From Desulfobaculum bizertense DSM 18034 (GTDB lineage: Bacteria > Desulfobacterota > Desulfovibrionia > Desulfovibrionales > Desulfovibrionaceae), in the NCBI RefSeq assembly GCF_900167065.1, contig NZ_FUYA01000002.1:1-41531 (forward strand): a DNA stretch of 41,531 nucleotides, written 5' to 3'. Below the pieces are notes generated by a model. That model was given only the letters and a program-made list of their open reading frames with translations. It made no database searches and was not told where the DNA came from. Below are positions 1 to 8,235 of the stretch, piece after piece (within the stretch, counting starts at the first letter, position 1; every line of letters starts with the position of its first letter). Made by a program: the position numbers and the translations under genes.

Positions 1-130
1 GAGGAGAGCGTAGCTCTCATCACATTTCGGTCCCCTTTTATTTCGGGCGAAAGCGGGATTCCCAAGGGCCTCGTCCTTGGGTGGGGTCAAGGGGCAAAGC
101 CCCTTGCAGGGTTTGGGGCAGCGCCCCAAT
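1..130 (-). repeat. Structured intergenic repeat, copy C (partial, cut by window edge)
   Basis: Read on the minus strand, this stretch has the same first three hairpins, in the same order, as the full copies at 13845-14232 and 23924-24308. Hairpin 1 is TTGGGGC-GCT-GCCCCAA (113-129), hairpin 2 is CAAGGGGC-TTT-GCCCCTTG (88-106), and hairpin 3 is CCCAAGG/CCTTGGG (61-81). The start of a fourth hairpin, GAGAGC-GTA-GCTCTC (4-18 on the plus strand), runs off the window. Compared with the other copies, hairpin 1 carries a paired A-T to G-C exchange and hairpin 2 differs only in its loop. The element lies downstream of the SDR gene and its terminator. The remainder is outside the window. Confidence 0.85.
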
Positions 131-206
131 AAAACAAACAAACAACCCGCCCGCCCCGCGCCCCTTGCAGAGCACGAGACGGAGTCTCGTACCCCAGCCA
201 CACCAT

Positions 207-242
207 AAAAAAAGAGGCTATACCCAGAGTGGGTATAGCCTC
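207..242 (-). terminator. Rho-independent terminator after the upp-uraA-SDR operon
   Basis: Inverted repeat GAGGCTATACCC / GGGTATAGCCTC (214-225 and 231-242) with a 5-nt loop. On the minus strand it is followed by seven T (207-213 on the plus strand are A). It lies 21 nt beyond the stop codon of the SDR gene. A smaller hairpin, ACGAGAC-GGA-GTCTCGT, follows at 174-190. Confidence 0.9.
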
Positions 243-263
243 GAGATTTTCAGTGATGCGGGG

Positions 264-1277
264 CTAGGGTTTGCAGACGAACTGCTCGCTGTCTTTGATG
301 TACTGATCGAGACAGGGGCGATAATATTCGAACGTTTTTTCTAAGCCCTGATCTGTCGTGGTTGTTGGTTTCCAACCCAGTTCGGCGGTGATTTTTGAGC
401 AATCGCCGTAGAAATCACCGATGTCGATTTTTTTCTTTTCTTCGGGCCACGGGACGAGCTTAAAGGAGCCGCTTTTGGCGGTGGCGATCATTTTTTCGCA
501 GATGCTTTTGAGGGAGATAGGTTCATCGCCAGCGAGGTTGTAGACCTGACCGACGGCCTGTTCCTTCTGTCCTGCGACGAGGAGGGCGTCAACGACGTCT
601 TCGACATAGTTCATGTCGCGTCGCTGGAGGCCATCGCCGTAGAGCTGGATTTGCTTATTTTCTGCCACGAGCCGGATAAACCAGCCGAGAAAGCCTTGGC
701 GGTTGTGCTTCAGGAGCTGCCGAGGTCCGTAAGTATTTGTAAGCCTGAGGACGGAGGTCGGAATGCCATACACCTTGTTGTAGAGCAGGTGATACCATTC
801 GCCAGCGATGCAGTTGATACCGTTGACGTCAACGGGGTCGAGTGGGTGCTTTTCATCGACGGGCATGTAGTGTGGCTTGCCGTATATCTGTCGGGTACTG
901 GTAAGGACGATGCGGGCATCGCGGTTACCGTGGCGACAGGCTTCGAGCACGCCGAGCTGAGCTTTTGCATTGATTTCGAGATCCGTAAACGGGTCGTGCA
1001 TGGAATCAATGTGGCTCACTTGTCCTGCGAGGTTAAAAATAACTTCCTGATTGCGAATGAGGTACTTCATGGAGACCTGATCGCGAACATCGGAGATGTT
1101 GAGATGGATGTCATTTTTAACTGGTTCGATGTTGTAGAGGTTTCCGCCATACTCCTCAATCATGGAGTCGACGACGGTCACGTCTGCACCGGCCTGAACC
1201 AGCCGAATCGCGAGGTTGGAGCCGATAAAGCCACATCCACCGGTGATGAGAACTTTTTTACCCGAATAAAACTGCAT
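264..1277 (-). CDS. NAD-dependent epimerase/dehydratase (extended SDR) lacking the usual catalytic Tyr/Lys
   Basis: A 337-residue extended short-chain dehydrogenase/reductase of the sugar-nucleotide epimerase/dehydratase type. The Rossmann nucleotide-binding motif GGCGFIG is at residues 13-19, and further SDR landmarks include the LTST segment (125-128), LRLTNTYGPRQ and the RRDMNYVEDV segment. The catalytic YxxxK of this family should fall in the segment DVNGINCIAGE, but Asn152 stands where Tyr is expected and Cys156 (codon TGC) where Lys is expected. Substrate is unknown; UDP- or GDP-sugars are the usual candidates. It follows uraA after 15 nt, so it is probably cotranscribed with upp-uraA, and a terminator follows it. 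The normal domain length argues against a decaying gene. The family assignment is firm; enzymatic activity is in doubt. Confidence 0.85.
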   Translation of the reverse strand: MQFYSGKKVLITGGCGFIGSNLAIRLVQAGADVTVVDSMIEEYGGNLYNIEPVKNDIHLNISDVRDQVSMKYLIRNQEVIFNLAGQVSHIDSMHDPFTDLEINAKAQLGVLEACRHGNRDARIVLTSTRQIYGKPHYMPVDEKHPLDPVDVNGINCIAGEWYHLLYNKVYGIPTSVLRLTNTYGPRQLLKHNRQGFLGWFIRLVAENKQIQLYGDGLQRRDMNYVEDVVDALLVAGQKEQAVGQVYNLAGDEPISLKSICEKMIATAKSGSFKLVPWPEEKKKIDIGDFYGDCSKITAELGWKPTTTTDQGLEKTFEYYRPCLDQYIKDSEQFVCKP

Positions 1278-1292
1278 TGTATGCGTCTCCGC

Positions 1293-2528
1293 CTAGTGCT
1301 TGGTGGGGCGAGGCAGTATGAGGTTGAGAACCACACCGATGACGCCGGAAAGACCGATGCCGGAGAGTGTGACTTTGGACAAGCCAAAGCTCATGCCGCC
1401 AATGCCGAAAACAAGAATAACTGCGACAATGGCCATATTCCGGGGTTCGAGCAGATCTTCGCCAGCTTTGACCAGAGCATTGATACCGACGACGGCGATG
1501 GTACCAAAGAGGAGAACCATGATGCCGCCCATGACGGGGGTCGGGATGCTCTGCAAGACTGCGCCGAGCTTGCCAACAAAGGCAAGGCAAAGTGCTGTGA
1601 GAGCGGCCCAAGTCATGATGCCGGGGTTGAAAGATCTGGTCAGAGCGACTGCGCCAGTGACTTCGGAGTAGGTGGTGTTTGGGGGGCCACCGAGGCAGGA
1701 TGCGAGAGCGGTAGCGAGACCGTCACCGAGCATGGTGCGGTGGATACCGGGTTCTTCGATGTAATCCTTGCCAGTAACCGAAGAGATAGCGAGTACATCG
1801 CCAAAGTGCTCAATGGCCGGAGCGATGGCAACCGGGACAATGAACAGGATGGCTTCCCAGTTAAATTCTGGGAAAACGAAGTTCGGCACGGCGAACCACG
1901 GGGCGTTTTGCACAGTCGTGAAATCAACCATACCAAAGTAAAGGCTCAGGGCATAACCTACAACGATTCCGCAGACAATGGGAATGAGTCGCAGAATTCC
2001 GCGTCCCAGCTGAGAGACCAGAATCGTGGTCGTGAGGGCACACATGGAAACGATAAGCGCTTCGTTGCGTGCGAAAAGCTCAATGGAGCCGTCTCCGCTT
2101 TTGCCGATAGCCATAAAGACAGCGGTCTTGGCGAGGAGCAGGCCGATAACCATGATAACAGGTCCCGTTACGATGGGGGGAAGCACTCGATGCAGGATCT
2201 GGGTTCCGCGGAATTTAATCATTGCGGAAAGGAAGACATAAAAAAGTCCCGCAGCGGCAAGGCCACTCATAGTTGCGGGGATGCCCCAAGTCTGCACACC
2301 GTAAATGATTGGAGCGATGAACGCAAAAGATGATGCAAGGAAAATCGGAACCTTGCGTTTGGTGACGACCTGAAAGAGCAGGGTACCGGCACCAGCTGTG
2401 AACATAGCAACGTTTGGGTCGAGTCCCGTCAGCAGGGGGACCAAAACCAGCGCGCCAAATGCCACGAACAGCATTTGGGCTCCCACAAGGGAGTCTCTCA
2501 GTCGGAAGGAATAATCCGTTTCGGCCAT
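1293..2528 (-). CDS. uraA: Uracil/xanthine permease, NCS2 family (UraA-like)
   Basis: A 411-residue polytopic inner-membrane protein of the nucleobase:cation symporter-2 family, expected to import uracil with protons. It is hydrophobic throughout (about 12-14 membrane segments) and carries family hallmarks: the N-terminal stretch TAGAGTLLFQ...VPIFLASSFAF, the segment GGPPNTTYSE that lines the substrate site in UraA, and a late TPVMGGIM motif. The ATG at 2528 is chosen because GGAGG precedes it at good spacing; an upstream in-frame start would add 12 unconserved residues. The gene lies 60 nt downstream of upp, the classic pairing that couples uracil import to conversion to UMP. Xanthine specificity cannot be excluded by sequence alone, but the upp neighbour favours uracil. 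Confidence 0.93.
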   Translation of the reverse strand: MAETDYSFRLRDSLVGAQMLFVAFGALVLVPLLTGLDPNVAMFTAGAGTLLFQVVTKRKVPIFLASSFAFIAPIIYGVQTWGIPATMSGLAAAGLFYVFLSAMIKFRGTQILHRVLPPIVTGPVIMVIGLLLAKTAVFMAIGKSGDGSIELFARNEALIVSMCALTTTILVSQLGRGILRLIPIVCGIVVGYALSLYFGMVDFTTVQNAPWFAVPNFVFPEFNWEAILFIVPVAIAPAIEHFGDVLAISSVTGKDYIEEPGIHRTMLGDGLATALASCLGGPPNTTYSEVTGAVALTRSFNPGIMTWAALTALCLAFVGKLGAVLQSIPTPVMGGIMVLLFGTIAVVGINALVKAGEDLLEPRNMAIVAVILVFGIGGMSFGLSKVTLSGIGLSGVIGVVLNLILPRPTKH

Positions 2529-2588
2529 GAGTTTAATGCCTCCGTATGTTGTTCGTTGACACAAAAAGGATGGAAACCAACATCGACA

Positions 2589-3215
2589 TTATTTTGTGCC
2601 GAAAATCTTGTCGCCAGCGTCACCCAGACCAGGCAGGATGTAGCCGTTCTCGTTGAGGCAGTCATCAACACTTGCAGTGTAGACCTCAACGTCGGGGTGC
2701 TTTTCTTCGAGCTTTTTCAGGCCCTCAGGAGCAGCCACGAGGAAGATGCCGCGAATGTTTTTGCAGCCAGCTTTTTTGAGCAGGTCAACAGTGGCGATGA
2801 GCGTTCCGCCAGTTGCGAGCATGGGATCAAGGATAAGAGCCATGCGGTCCTGAATGTTGTTGGCGAGCTTGACGTAGTATTCGACAGGCTCAAGAGTCTC
2901 TTCGTTACGGAAGAGGCCAACGACGCTGACTTTTGCACCGGGCACCATGTCGAGCACGCCGTCGAGCATGCCGATACCCGCGCGGAGAATCGGAACAACA
3001 GTAAGGGTTTTGCCCTTGATGTTGTCGATTTCAACATCGCCATTCCAGCCGTCGATAGTCACCTTCTCGGTTTCGAGGTCTTTGGTGGCTTCGTAGCTCA
3101 GAAGGCGAGCAACTTCATTGGAAAGAGCACGAAAATCTTTTGTGCTCAGGGATTTTTGGCGCAGCAGACCGAGCTTGTGCTTGACCAGCGGGTGGTCCAC
3201 AACATGAACAGCCAT
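2589..3215 (-). CDS. upp: Uracil phosphoribosyltransferase
   Basis: A 208-residue enzyme, the normal length for the family, that makes UMP from uracil and PRPP in the cytoplasm. The PRPP-binding loop is visible as [10 protein letters not shown] (residues 129-138), preceded by the VPILRAG motif (74-80), and the C-terminal uracil-binding part contains [13 protein letters not shown]. The ATG at 3215 has AAGGAG upstream; a longer reading frame would add 36 residues from the leader. It is the first gene of the upp-uraA-SDR operon. Its promoter must lie in the long spacer upstream, but no clear -35/-10 pair could be picked out. Confidence 0.97.
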   Translation of the reverse strand: MAVHVVDHPLVKHKLGLLRQKSLSTKDFRALSNEVARLLSYEATKDLETEKVTIDGWNGDVEIDNIKGKTLTVVPILRAGIGMLDGVLDMVPGAKVSVVGLFRNEETLEPVEYYVKLANNIQDRMALILDPMLATGGTLIATVDLLKKAGCKNIRGIFLVAAPEGLKKLEEKHPDVEVYTASVDDCLNENGYILPGLGDAGDKIFGTK

Positions 3216-3923
3216 TGTATCTCCTTGGCAATTTTGGATGTTGAAAATTTGATAGGAAAATGCGTGGTGCAAAATCTTGCTATTTTTACCCGTGGACGCG
3301 TTTAAGGTCAATAGCCGCTCCAAAAATGCAGAAGCTCTGCATCAGGGGGAGGGGAAAAGCGACGCAAAGAGGAAAAGCCTTGATTATGAGTGCTCTTTTG
3401 AAAAACTGCATATGCAATTTTTTTCATGAAAGGCGCTTTTTACGCTGAAAAAAAGAATATGAGATCTTTTGAGGGGTGATTGAGGGGCTGATGACGCGGG
3501 AAAAAAAGAAAAATAAAAAGAAGAGATTTTGATTTGAATGTTGTGAGGGGTGGAAAAACAGAGATCATAAGATGAATTTGTTAACGAAAAAAAATAAAAA
3601 AGAAGAAAAGAGAATGTGCACATTGCCTTGAGAGATAAAAATGCAGTTGTGATGGAATTGCAGAGAAAGAAAAGGTGGTGTTGAGAGGTGGGGAATTTTA
3701 CAGGGGGGAAGAAGGAATTTACAGGCGTGAATTTCTTGACTACATGAATGCTTTTTCTACGAGGAACTGGCGAAAAGCTGTGCCGTGGAGCACGCGAGAG
3801 CGTTTGGCACATGCGGAAGCCTTTGTCGTCGTGGGCCCAAGAGTATACCAGCCTGTGGCAGAGTCGGGTTTTGCACGCCGGGCTTTTGCGAGACACGGAA
3901 CACAGGACACACGAGGAGCATTC
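3216..3923. other. Long AT-rich, purine-skewed divergent spacer (no gene)
   Basis: About 700 nt separate the divergent upp and PfkB genes. From roughly 3390 to 3720 the plus strand is dominated by A and G with long A-runs, unlike the flanking DNA. No convincing coding sequence is seen: an in-frame extension of the PfkB gene reaches back to 3675, but its residues do not resemble the family. The promoters of both divergent operons must lie here. No recognisable riboswitch or terminator hairpin was found. Confidence 0.6.
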
Positions 3924-4868
3924 ATGAATATTTTTGTTTTTGGTTCGCTGGCATTCGATCGTATTATGGCATTCCCCGGCAAGTTCGAGGACCATCTGAT
4001 TCCTGAAAAACTGCACATGATTAACGTCTGCTTTGTGGGAAGTGACCTGACCGAGCGCTTTGGTGGAACCGCTGGGAATATTGGCTACACTCTGGCCCTG
4101 CTGGGCGAAAAGCCTGTGCTGGTTTCCTCTGCTGGTCGTGATGACTTTGGCCGCTATGACGAGCACTTGAAAAAGCTTGGTCTGGATGATGATGGCATCC
4201 GCATCGTCACGGAATCCCTGACCGCAAACTGCCACATTACGACAGACCTTGCTGCAAATCAGATCACCTGCTTTAACCCCGGCGCAATGGGCTACCCGTG
4301 CGAGTATGACTTTGCTTCGGCTGACCCGGAAAAAGATATCGCCATCGTGGCACCCGGCAACCATGCTGATACTATTGAGCTGCCTCGTAAGTTCCGTGAG
4401 ATGGGCATGAAGTATATCTTTGACCCGGGCCAGAACATTACGGCTCTGCCGGGTGAGAAGCTGCTGGAGGCCTTGACGGGTTCTTGGATGTTTATCTCCA
4501 ATGACTATGAGCTTGAAATGGTGATGCGTGCCACAGATATGAATCTGGAACAGCTTTTGGAGCGGACCCAGTACGTTGTCACCACACTCGGAGAAAAGGG
4601 CTGTGTGATTCATAGCGCTGAGGGAGAATGCCGTGTTCCTGCGCTGGAAGGCGTGAAGGTCGTGGACCCCACAGGTGCAGGCGACAGCTTCCGTGCAGGC
4701 CTGCTCAAGGGCCTTTCTCTGGGCTGTGAGCTGGAAGTGGCCGCCCGCATTGGTGCCTGCTGCGCAAGCTATTGCATTGAGAAGACAGGGACTCAGGAAC
4801 ACGTCTTTACAGAAGAGGCGTTCTGGGAGCATTATACCAAGAATTTTGGACCGGTTTCCTTCCGCTAG
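3924..4868 (+). CDS. PfkB-family carbohydrate/nucleoside kinase (adenosine-kinase-like)
   Basis: A 314-residue cytoplasmic ribokinase-fold kinase. It carries the N-terminal glycine motif GGTAGN (47-52) and the C-terminal PfkB signature DPTGAGDSF (248-256), whose Asp254 is the catalytic base. The overall pattern resembles adenosine kinase-like members annotated in many bacteria, but the substrate (adenosine, ribose or another sugar) cannot be fixed from sequence. The ATG at 3924 has GAGGAG just upstream. It starts a plus-strand run of three different kinases; the next gene follows after 73 nt that contain a stable hairpin. Confidence 0.9.
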   Translation: MNIFVFGSLAFDRIMAFPGKFEDHLIPEKLHMINVCFVGSDLTERFGGTAGNIGYTLALLGEKPVLVSSAGRDDFGRYDEHLKKLGLDDDGIRIVTESLTANCHITTDLAANQITCFNPGAMGYPCEYDFASADPEKDIAIVAPGNHADTIELPRKFREMGMKYIFDPGQNITALPGEKLLEALTGSWMFISNDYELEMVMRATDMNLEQLLERTQYVVTTLGEKGCVIHSAEGECRVPALEGVKVVDPTGAGDSFRAGLLKGLSLGCELEVAARIGACCASYCIEKTGTQEHVFTEEAFWEHYTKNFGPVSFR

Positions 4869-4898
4869 CCCGCATAAGGAGATCGGCCCTGTACATGG

Positions 4899-4919
4899 TG
4901 GCCGCCCCTGTGGCGGCCA
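4899..4919 (+). other. Intercistronic hairpin between the PfkB and APH-like genes
   Basis: TGGCCGCC-CCTGT-GGCGGCCA forms a perfect 8-bp, GC-rich stem ending 22 nt before the APH-like start codon. There is no T-run, so it is not a classical terminator. It may affect mRNA stability or translation of the downstream gene; this role is inferred. Confidence 0.6.
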
Positions 4920-4941
4920 GCACAACACAGGATGGTCTCTC

Positions 4942-6036
4942 ATGCTTGAACTGACGAATGAGGCTGTGGAAAAATATCTCCAGCAACTGTTTGGTCCTGA
5001 GCTTCGGCTTACCGGCGTTGGTGAGCTTGGCTCTCTGGATCAGCAGGAGATGAAAGATTTTGGATACGGCAAGCCACTGGAGCTGTTCTGGGAAAAGAAT
5101 GGTGAGTCAAAGAGCGCTGTGCTGTCCATGATGAAGGGCGACCGGTACGGGCATCAGGAATACTGGGATCGTGCCCGTATCCTGATGATGCAGCATGACA
5201 CCGGGCAACGCATGGAGCGGCATGTGAAGCCGCTTGGACTGGGCTATGCGGACCAGGCAGGCAAACTTTTTGCCGTACAGAATCCGCAGGAATTTTTTGT
5301 CCTGAGTGAAAAGAGTCAGGGGCGGGATTATTTCCGTGACCTGTATCGGATTCGCGAGGGAGAGCTTCGGGACGAAGACGTGGCGCTTGCGGCTGAATTT
5401 GGCCGCTGGCTGGCACGCATCCATTCAGAAAAACATACGGACCCAGACCTTTACGTCCGCCGGGTTCGTAATCTTGTTGGCGATTGTGAGTGCATTTTCG
5501 GCATTGATGATGGCTATCCCTATCCTTATGAATTCTTCCCGCCAGAACGCTTTGTTGCTTTGGAGCAAAAGCTGGTAGAATGGCGCTGGAAACTTCGACA
5601 GCACACTGACAGACTCTGCGCAGTTCATGGAGATTTTCATCCGTGGAATATTTTGGTGCAGGAAGGAAGCGCCAGCCCGGATTTCCGCGTGCTTGACCGG
5701 AGCCGGGGAGAGTGGGGCGAGGCTGCTGACGACGTGGCCTGCATGACCCTCAACTATATGCTTTTTGGACTCTACAAGAAGCCGTACCTTTCTGGCTCCT
5801 TCGCAACGCTTTTTTCCACGCTGTGGGAAAGCTACCTCGAGGCCAGCGGAGACACGGAAATCTGCAAGGTCATTGCTCCATTCTATGTTTTTCGGGCAAT
5901 GGTCGTGGCTTCTCCTGAGTGGTACCCAAACCACCCTATTGAGGTGCGAAAAGGCCTGTTCAGATTCGTCGAAAATATATTACAAGATGATATCTTTGAT
6001 TGGCAGAATGTGAATCGATACATGGAGAACGCATAA
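4942..6036 (+). CDS. Aminoglycoside-phosphotransferase-fold (APH family) kinase
   Basis: A 364-residue protein with the choline/aminoglycoside kinase fold. The catalytic loop HGDFHPWN is at residues 229-236 (Asp231 catalytic, Asn236 metal ligand), and the following metal-binding Asp is in VLDRSRGEWGEAADDVA (Asp252). The family phosphorylates hydroxyls of small molecules; chromosomal members in anaerobes are usually not resistance genes, so a metabolic substrate is more likely than an antibiotic. The ATG at 4942 is the first plausible start after the PfkB stop; the ribosome-binding site is weak (AGGA). Its stop overlaps the start of the next kinase (TAATG), indicating translational coupling. 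Substrate unknown. Confidence 0.88.
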   Translation: MLELTNEAVEKYLQQLFGPELRLTGVGELGSLDQQEMKDFGYGKPLELFWEKNGESKSAVLSMMKGDRYGHQEYWDRARILMMQHDTGQRMERHVKPLGLGYADQAGKLFAVQNPQEFFVLSEKSQGRDYFRDLYRIREGELRDEDVALAAEFGRWLARIHSEKHTDPDLYVRRVRNLVGDCECIFGIDDGYPYPYEFFPPERFVALEQKLVEWRWKLRQHTDRLCAVHGDFHPWNILVQEGSASPDFRVLDRSRGEWGEAADDVACMTLNYMLFGLYKKPYLSGSFATLFSTLWESYLEASGDTEICKVIAPFYVFRAMVVASPEWYPNHPIEVRKGLFRFVENILQDDIFDWQNVNRYMENA

Positions 6037-6665
6037 TGTCTGAGACTGCATCAGCACAGCGTCAGGGCTGGGCGATTTGGGTTGTGGGCCTTCCGGGGTC
6101 TGGCAAAACCAATCTTGCCCGTGGGCTTGCCGCAAAACTGAGCATACAGGGAGACTGCGTGGTGTGGCTCCAGATGGATGCTCGCCGAAAAGCGTATTTC
6201 CCGGAACCGACATATTCTGACGAAGAGCGGGAGGAAGCATATCGGCTTTTTGCTGATGAAGCTGCGGCCCTGACTCGAGAAGGGAAAAATGTCGTTATGG
6301 ATGGTTCCGCATTCCGTGCGGACATGCGCGACTACGCCCGTTCAATGATACCTGATTTTGCCGAAGTTCATGTCCAGTGCTCGCTTGAGGAAGCCATGAA
6401 GCGGGAGCACCGCCGTGAAAAAGGTCTGGTTATGGCAGACCTCTATCGCAAGGCTCTTGAGCGAAAAGAAACAGGGAAAGAGTTTCCCGGACTTGGCAAG
6501 GTCATTGGCGTCGATGTGGTCTTTGAAGAAAGTCCACAGGCTGAATACACCATAAACAACGAGTTTATCTCCAAGGATGAAACGCTTCGCCGTACACTCC
6601 GTTTTGTTCGCGAGTGGCTGCAAGGTGTTGAAGCTCATCATTTTTGCGATGAAGACGAGTCCTGA
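6036..6665 (+). CDS. Adenylylsulfate-kinase-like P-loop kinase
   Basis: A 209-residue P-loop kinase resembling APS kinase (CysC). Walker A is GLPGSGKT (residues 18-25). An Asp-Arg motif (MDARR, 47-51) sits where CysC has its GDxxR, and DGSAFRADMRDYAR (89-102) replaces the usual FISP-containing PAPS-binding segment. The latter change makes APS an uncertain substrate. The start ATG overlaps the stop of the APH-like gene by one base and has GGAGAA upstream. It ends the three-kinase cassette; 199 nt without a gene follow before miaB. CysC would be unexpected for dissimilatory sulfate reduction, where APS is reduced directly, so a role in modifying another small molecule should be considered. Confidence 0.8.
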   Translation: MSETASAQRQGWAIWVVGLPGSGKTNLARGLAAKLSIQGDCVVWLQMDARRKAYFPEPTYSDEEREEAYRLFADEAAALTREGKNVVMDGSAFRADMRDYARSMIPDFAEVHVQCSLEEAMKREHRREKGLVMADLYRKALERKETGKEFPGLGKVIGVDVVFEESPQAEYTINNEFISKDETLRRTLRFVREWLQGVEAHHFCDEDES

Positions 6666-6864
6666 TAGTGTATAATTCATTTCTTTATGGGGGATTTTTT
6701 GCACGGAGCACGCACTTCGTGGAGAAATTCCCCCCTTCCAGCATTTGCCTTTAGCGCCGCTTTTCCCTAAACAGAACTGTTTTGGATGCAGGAAAGCTTC
6801 TGCATTCCCGTTTCATTATTTCCAACAGCATTCTGGCGCTGATATGCCGGAAAAGAATACAGAT

Positions 6865-8235
6865 ATGACCAGCACGAAAACTTTCCATGTTCTGACCTTT
6901 GGCTGTCAGATGAATGTTCATGATTCCGAGTGGCTTGCTCGCGCCCTGACTGTGCGCGGATGGACCGAAGTTTCCGAAGACGAAGCAGAGGTATACATTG
7001 TGAACACCTGTAGCGTCCGGGATAAGCCGGAGCAGAAGGTGTACAGCCTGCTTGGCCGCCTTCGGGCATACATCGCAGAGCACCCAGACCGTTTTGTGGC
7101 TGTTGGTGGCTGTGTCGCCCAGCAGATTGGAAATGATTTTCTGGAGCGCTACCCCTTTGTGCGTCTGGTCTTTGGTACGGACCAGGTTGGGCGCGTGCCG
7201 CATGCTCTGGACGAGCTTCTCGAAGATGGCGAACGCCGTATGGCTCTGCTTGATTTTGAGGATGGCTATCCTTCTCAGGACGCTGTTGATCCTGAATCCG
7301 CTGCTGTGACCCATCTTCCGGGACAGGCCTTTGTGAACATCATGAAGGGCTGCGACAATTTCTGTGCGTACTGCATTGTTCCCTTTGTCCGCGGACGTCA
7401 GCGCTCTCGCCGGGCCGATGACATTGTCCGTGAATGCGAAGTGCTGGTCGAAAGCGGAGTGCGTGAAATTACGCTGCTTGGTCAGAATGTGAACAGCTTT
7501 GGACTGGACAAGCAGGGCGACGGCACCAGTTTTGCCGAGCTTCTGGAGCGGGTCGCAGCTATTGATGGCCTGACTCGCCTGCGTTTCACGACATCGCACC
7601 CCAAGGACCTGGCTCCCGAAGTCATCGACGCTTTTGGTCGTCTGGATGCACTGTGTCCGTCTCTGCATTTGCCGATGCAGTGCGGTTCAGATAATATACT
7701 GAAAGCAATGGGGCGTAAGTATGATATGGAACGCTACATGGGCCTCGTTCGTGGCCTGAAAGAAGTGCGTCCTGATATTGCTCTGACCACGGACCTCATT
7801 GTTGGTTTCCCCGGTGAAACAGACGAAGATTTTCGCCAGACCCTCGCTGCTGTCGAAGAAGTGGGCTTTGAGTCCAGTTTCTCCTTTATTTATTCCGATC
7901 GCCCCGGCACCCGTGCAGAGAAAATGCCGTTCAAGATTGACCGAAAGGTGCAGGGGGAACGCCTGATTGAATTGCAGACTCTTCAGGAAACACTGACCAG
8001 AGCAGCTCTAAAAAGGTGCGAAGGCACTGAGGCGGAAGTCCTCGTAGAGTCTCGAAGCAAGGTGCAGGACGGCGACGACGTCATTTCCTGGCGTGGGCGT
8101 GACCGTTACGGTAGAGTGGTAAACTTCCCGTGGCCACAGGCTGCCGGTGATCTCGCTGGAAAGCTCGTGCGTGTTCGCATTGAAATTGCCAAAAAACATT
8201 CTCTTTCGGGAAAAGTTGTAGGCGAACTATGGTAA
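6865..8235 (+). CDS. miaB: tRNA-2-methylthio-N6-dimethylallyladenosine synthase MiaB
   Basis: A 456-residue radical-SAM methylthiotransferase that adds a methylthio group to i6A37 of tRNAs reading UNN codons. The N-terminal UPF0004 domain has its three cluster cysteines (Cys14, Cys49, Cys83); the radical-SAM CxxxCxxC is at Cys163, Cys167, Cys170; a C-terminal TRAM RNA-binding domain occupies about residues 380-450. The ATG at 6865 is chosen because GGAAAAG precedes it; an in-frame ATG at 6844 would add seven residues and lacks such a site. The 199-nt gap upstream contains TATAAT at 6672-6677, a possible -10, but no good -35 was seen. The stop overlaps the next start by 7 nt. Confidence 0.95.
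   Translation: MTSTKTFHVLTFGCQMNVHDSEWLARALTVRGWTEVSEDEAEVYIVNTCSVRDKPEQKVYSLLGRLRAYIAEHPDRFVAVGGCVAQQIGNDFLERYPFVRLVFGTDQVGRVPHALDELLEDGERRMALLDFEDGYPSQDAVDPESAAVTHLPGQAFVNIMKGCDNFCAYCIVPFVRGRQRSRRADDIVRECEVLVESGVREITLLGQNVNSFGLDKQGDGTSFAELLERVAAIDGLTRLRFTTSHPKDLAPEVIDAFGRLDALCPSLHLPMQCGSDNILKAMGRKYDMERYMGLVRGLKEVRPDIALTTDLIVGFPGETDEDFRQTLAAVEEVGFESSFSFIYSDRPGTRAEKMPFKIDRKVQGERLIELQTLQETLTRAALKRCEGTEAEVLVESRSKVQDGDDVISWRGRDRYGRVVNFPWPQAAGDLAGKLVRVRIEIAKKHSLSGKVVGELW

Noticed and set aside
651-2333. Long plus-strand open frame antisense to the SDR and uraA genes
   Set aside because: It is entirely opposite two well-recognised genes; the residues are low-complexity and match no family. It arises from codon bias of the true genes.
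3384-4943. Long minus-strand frame opposite the PfkB gene
   Set aside because: It overlaps the purine-rich spacer and the coding strand of a clear kinase; it has no ribosome-binding site or domain.
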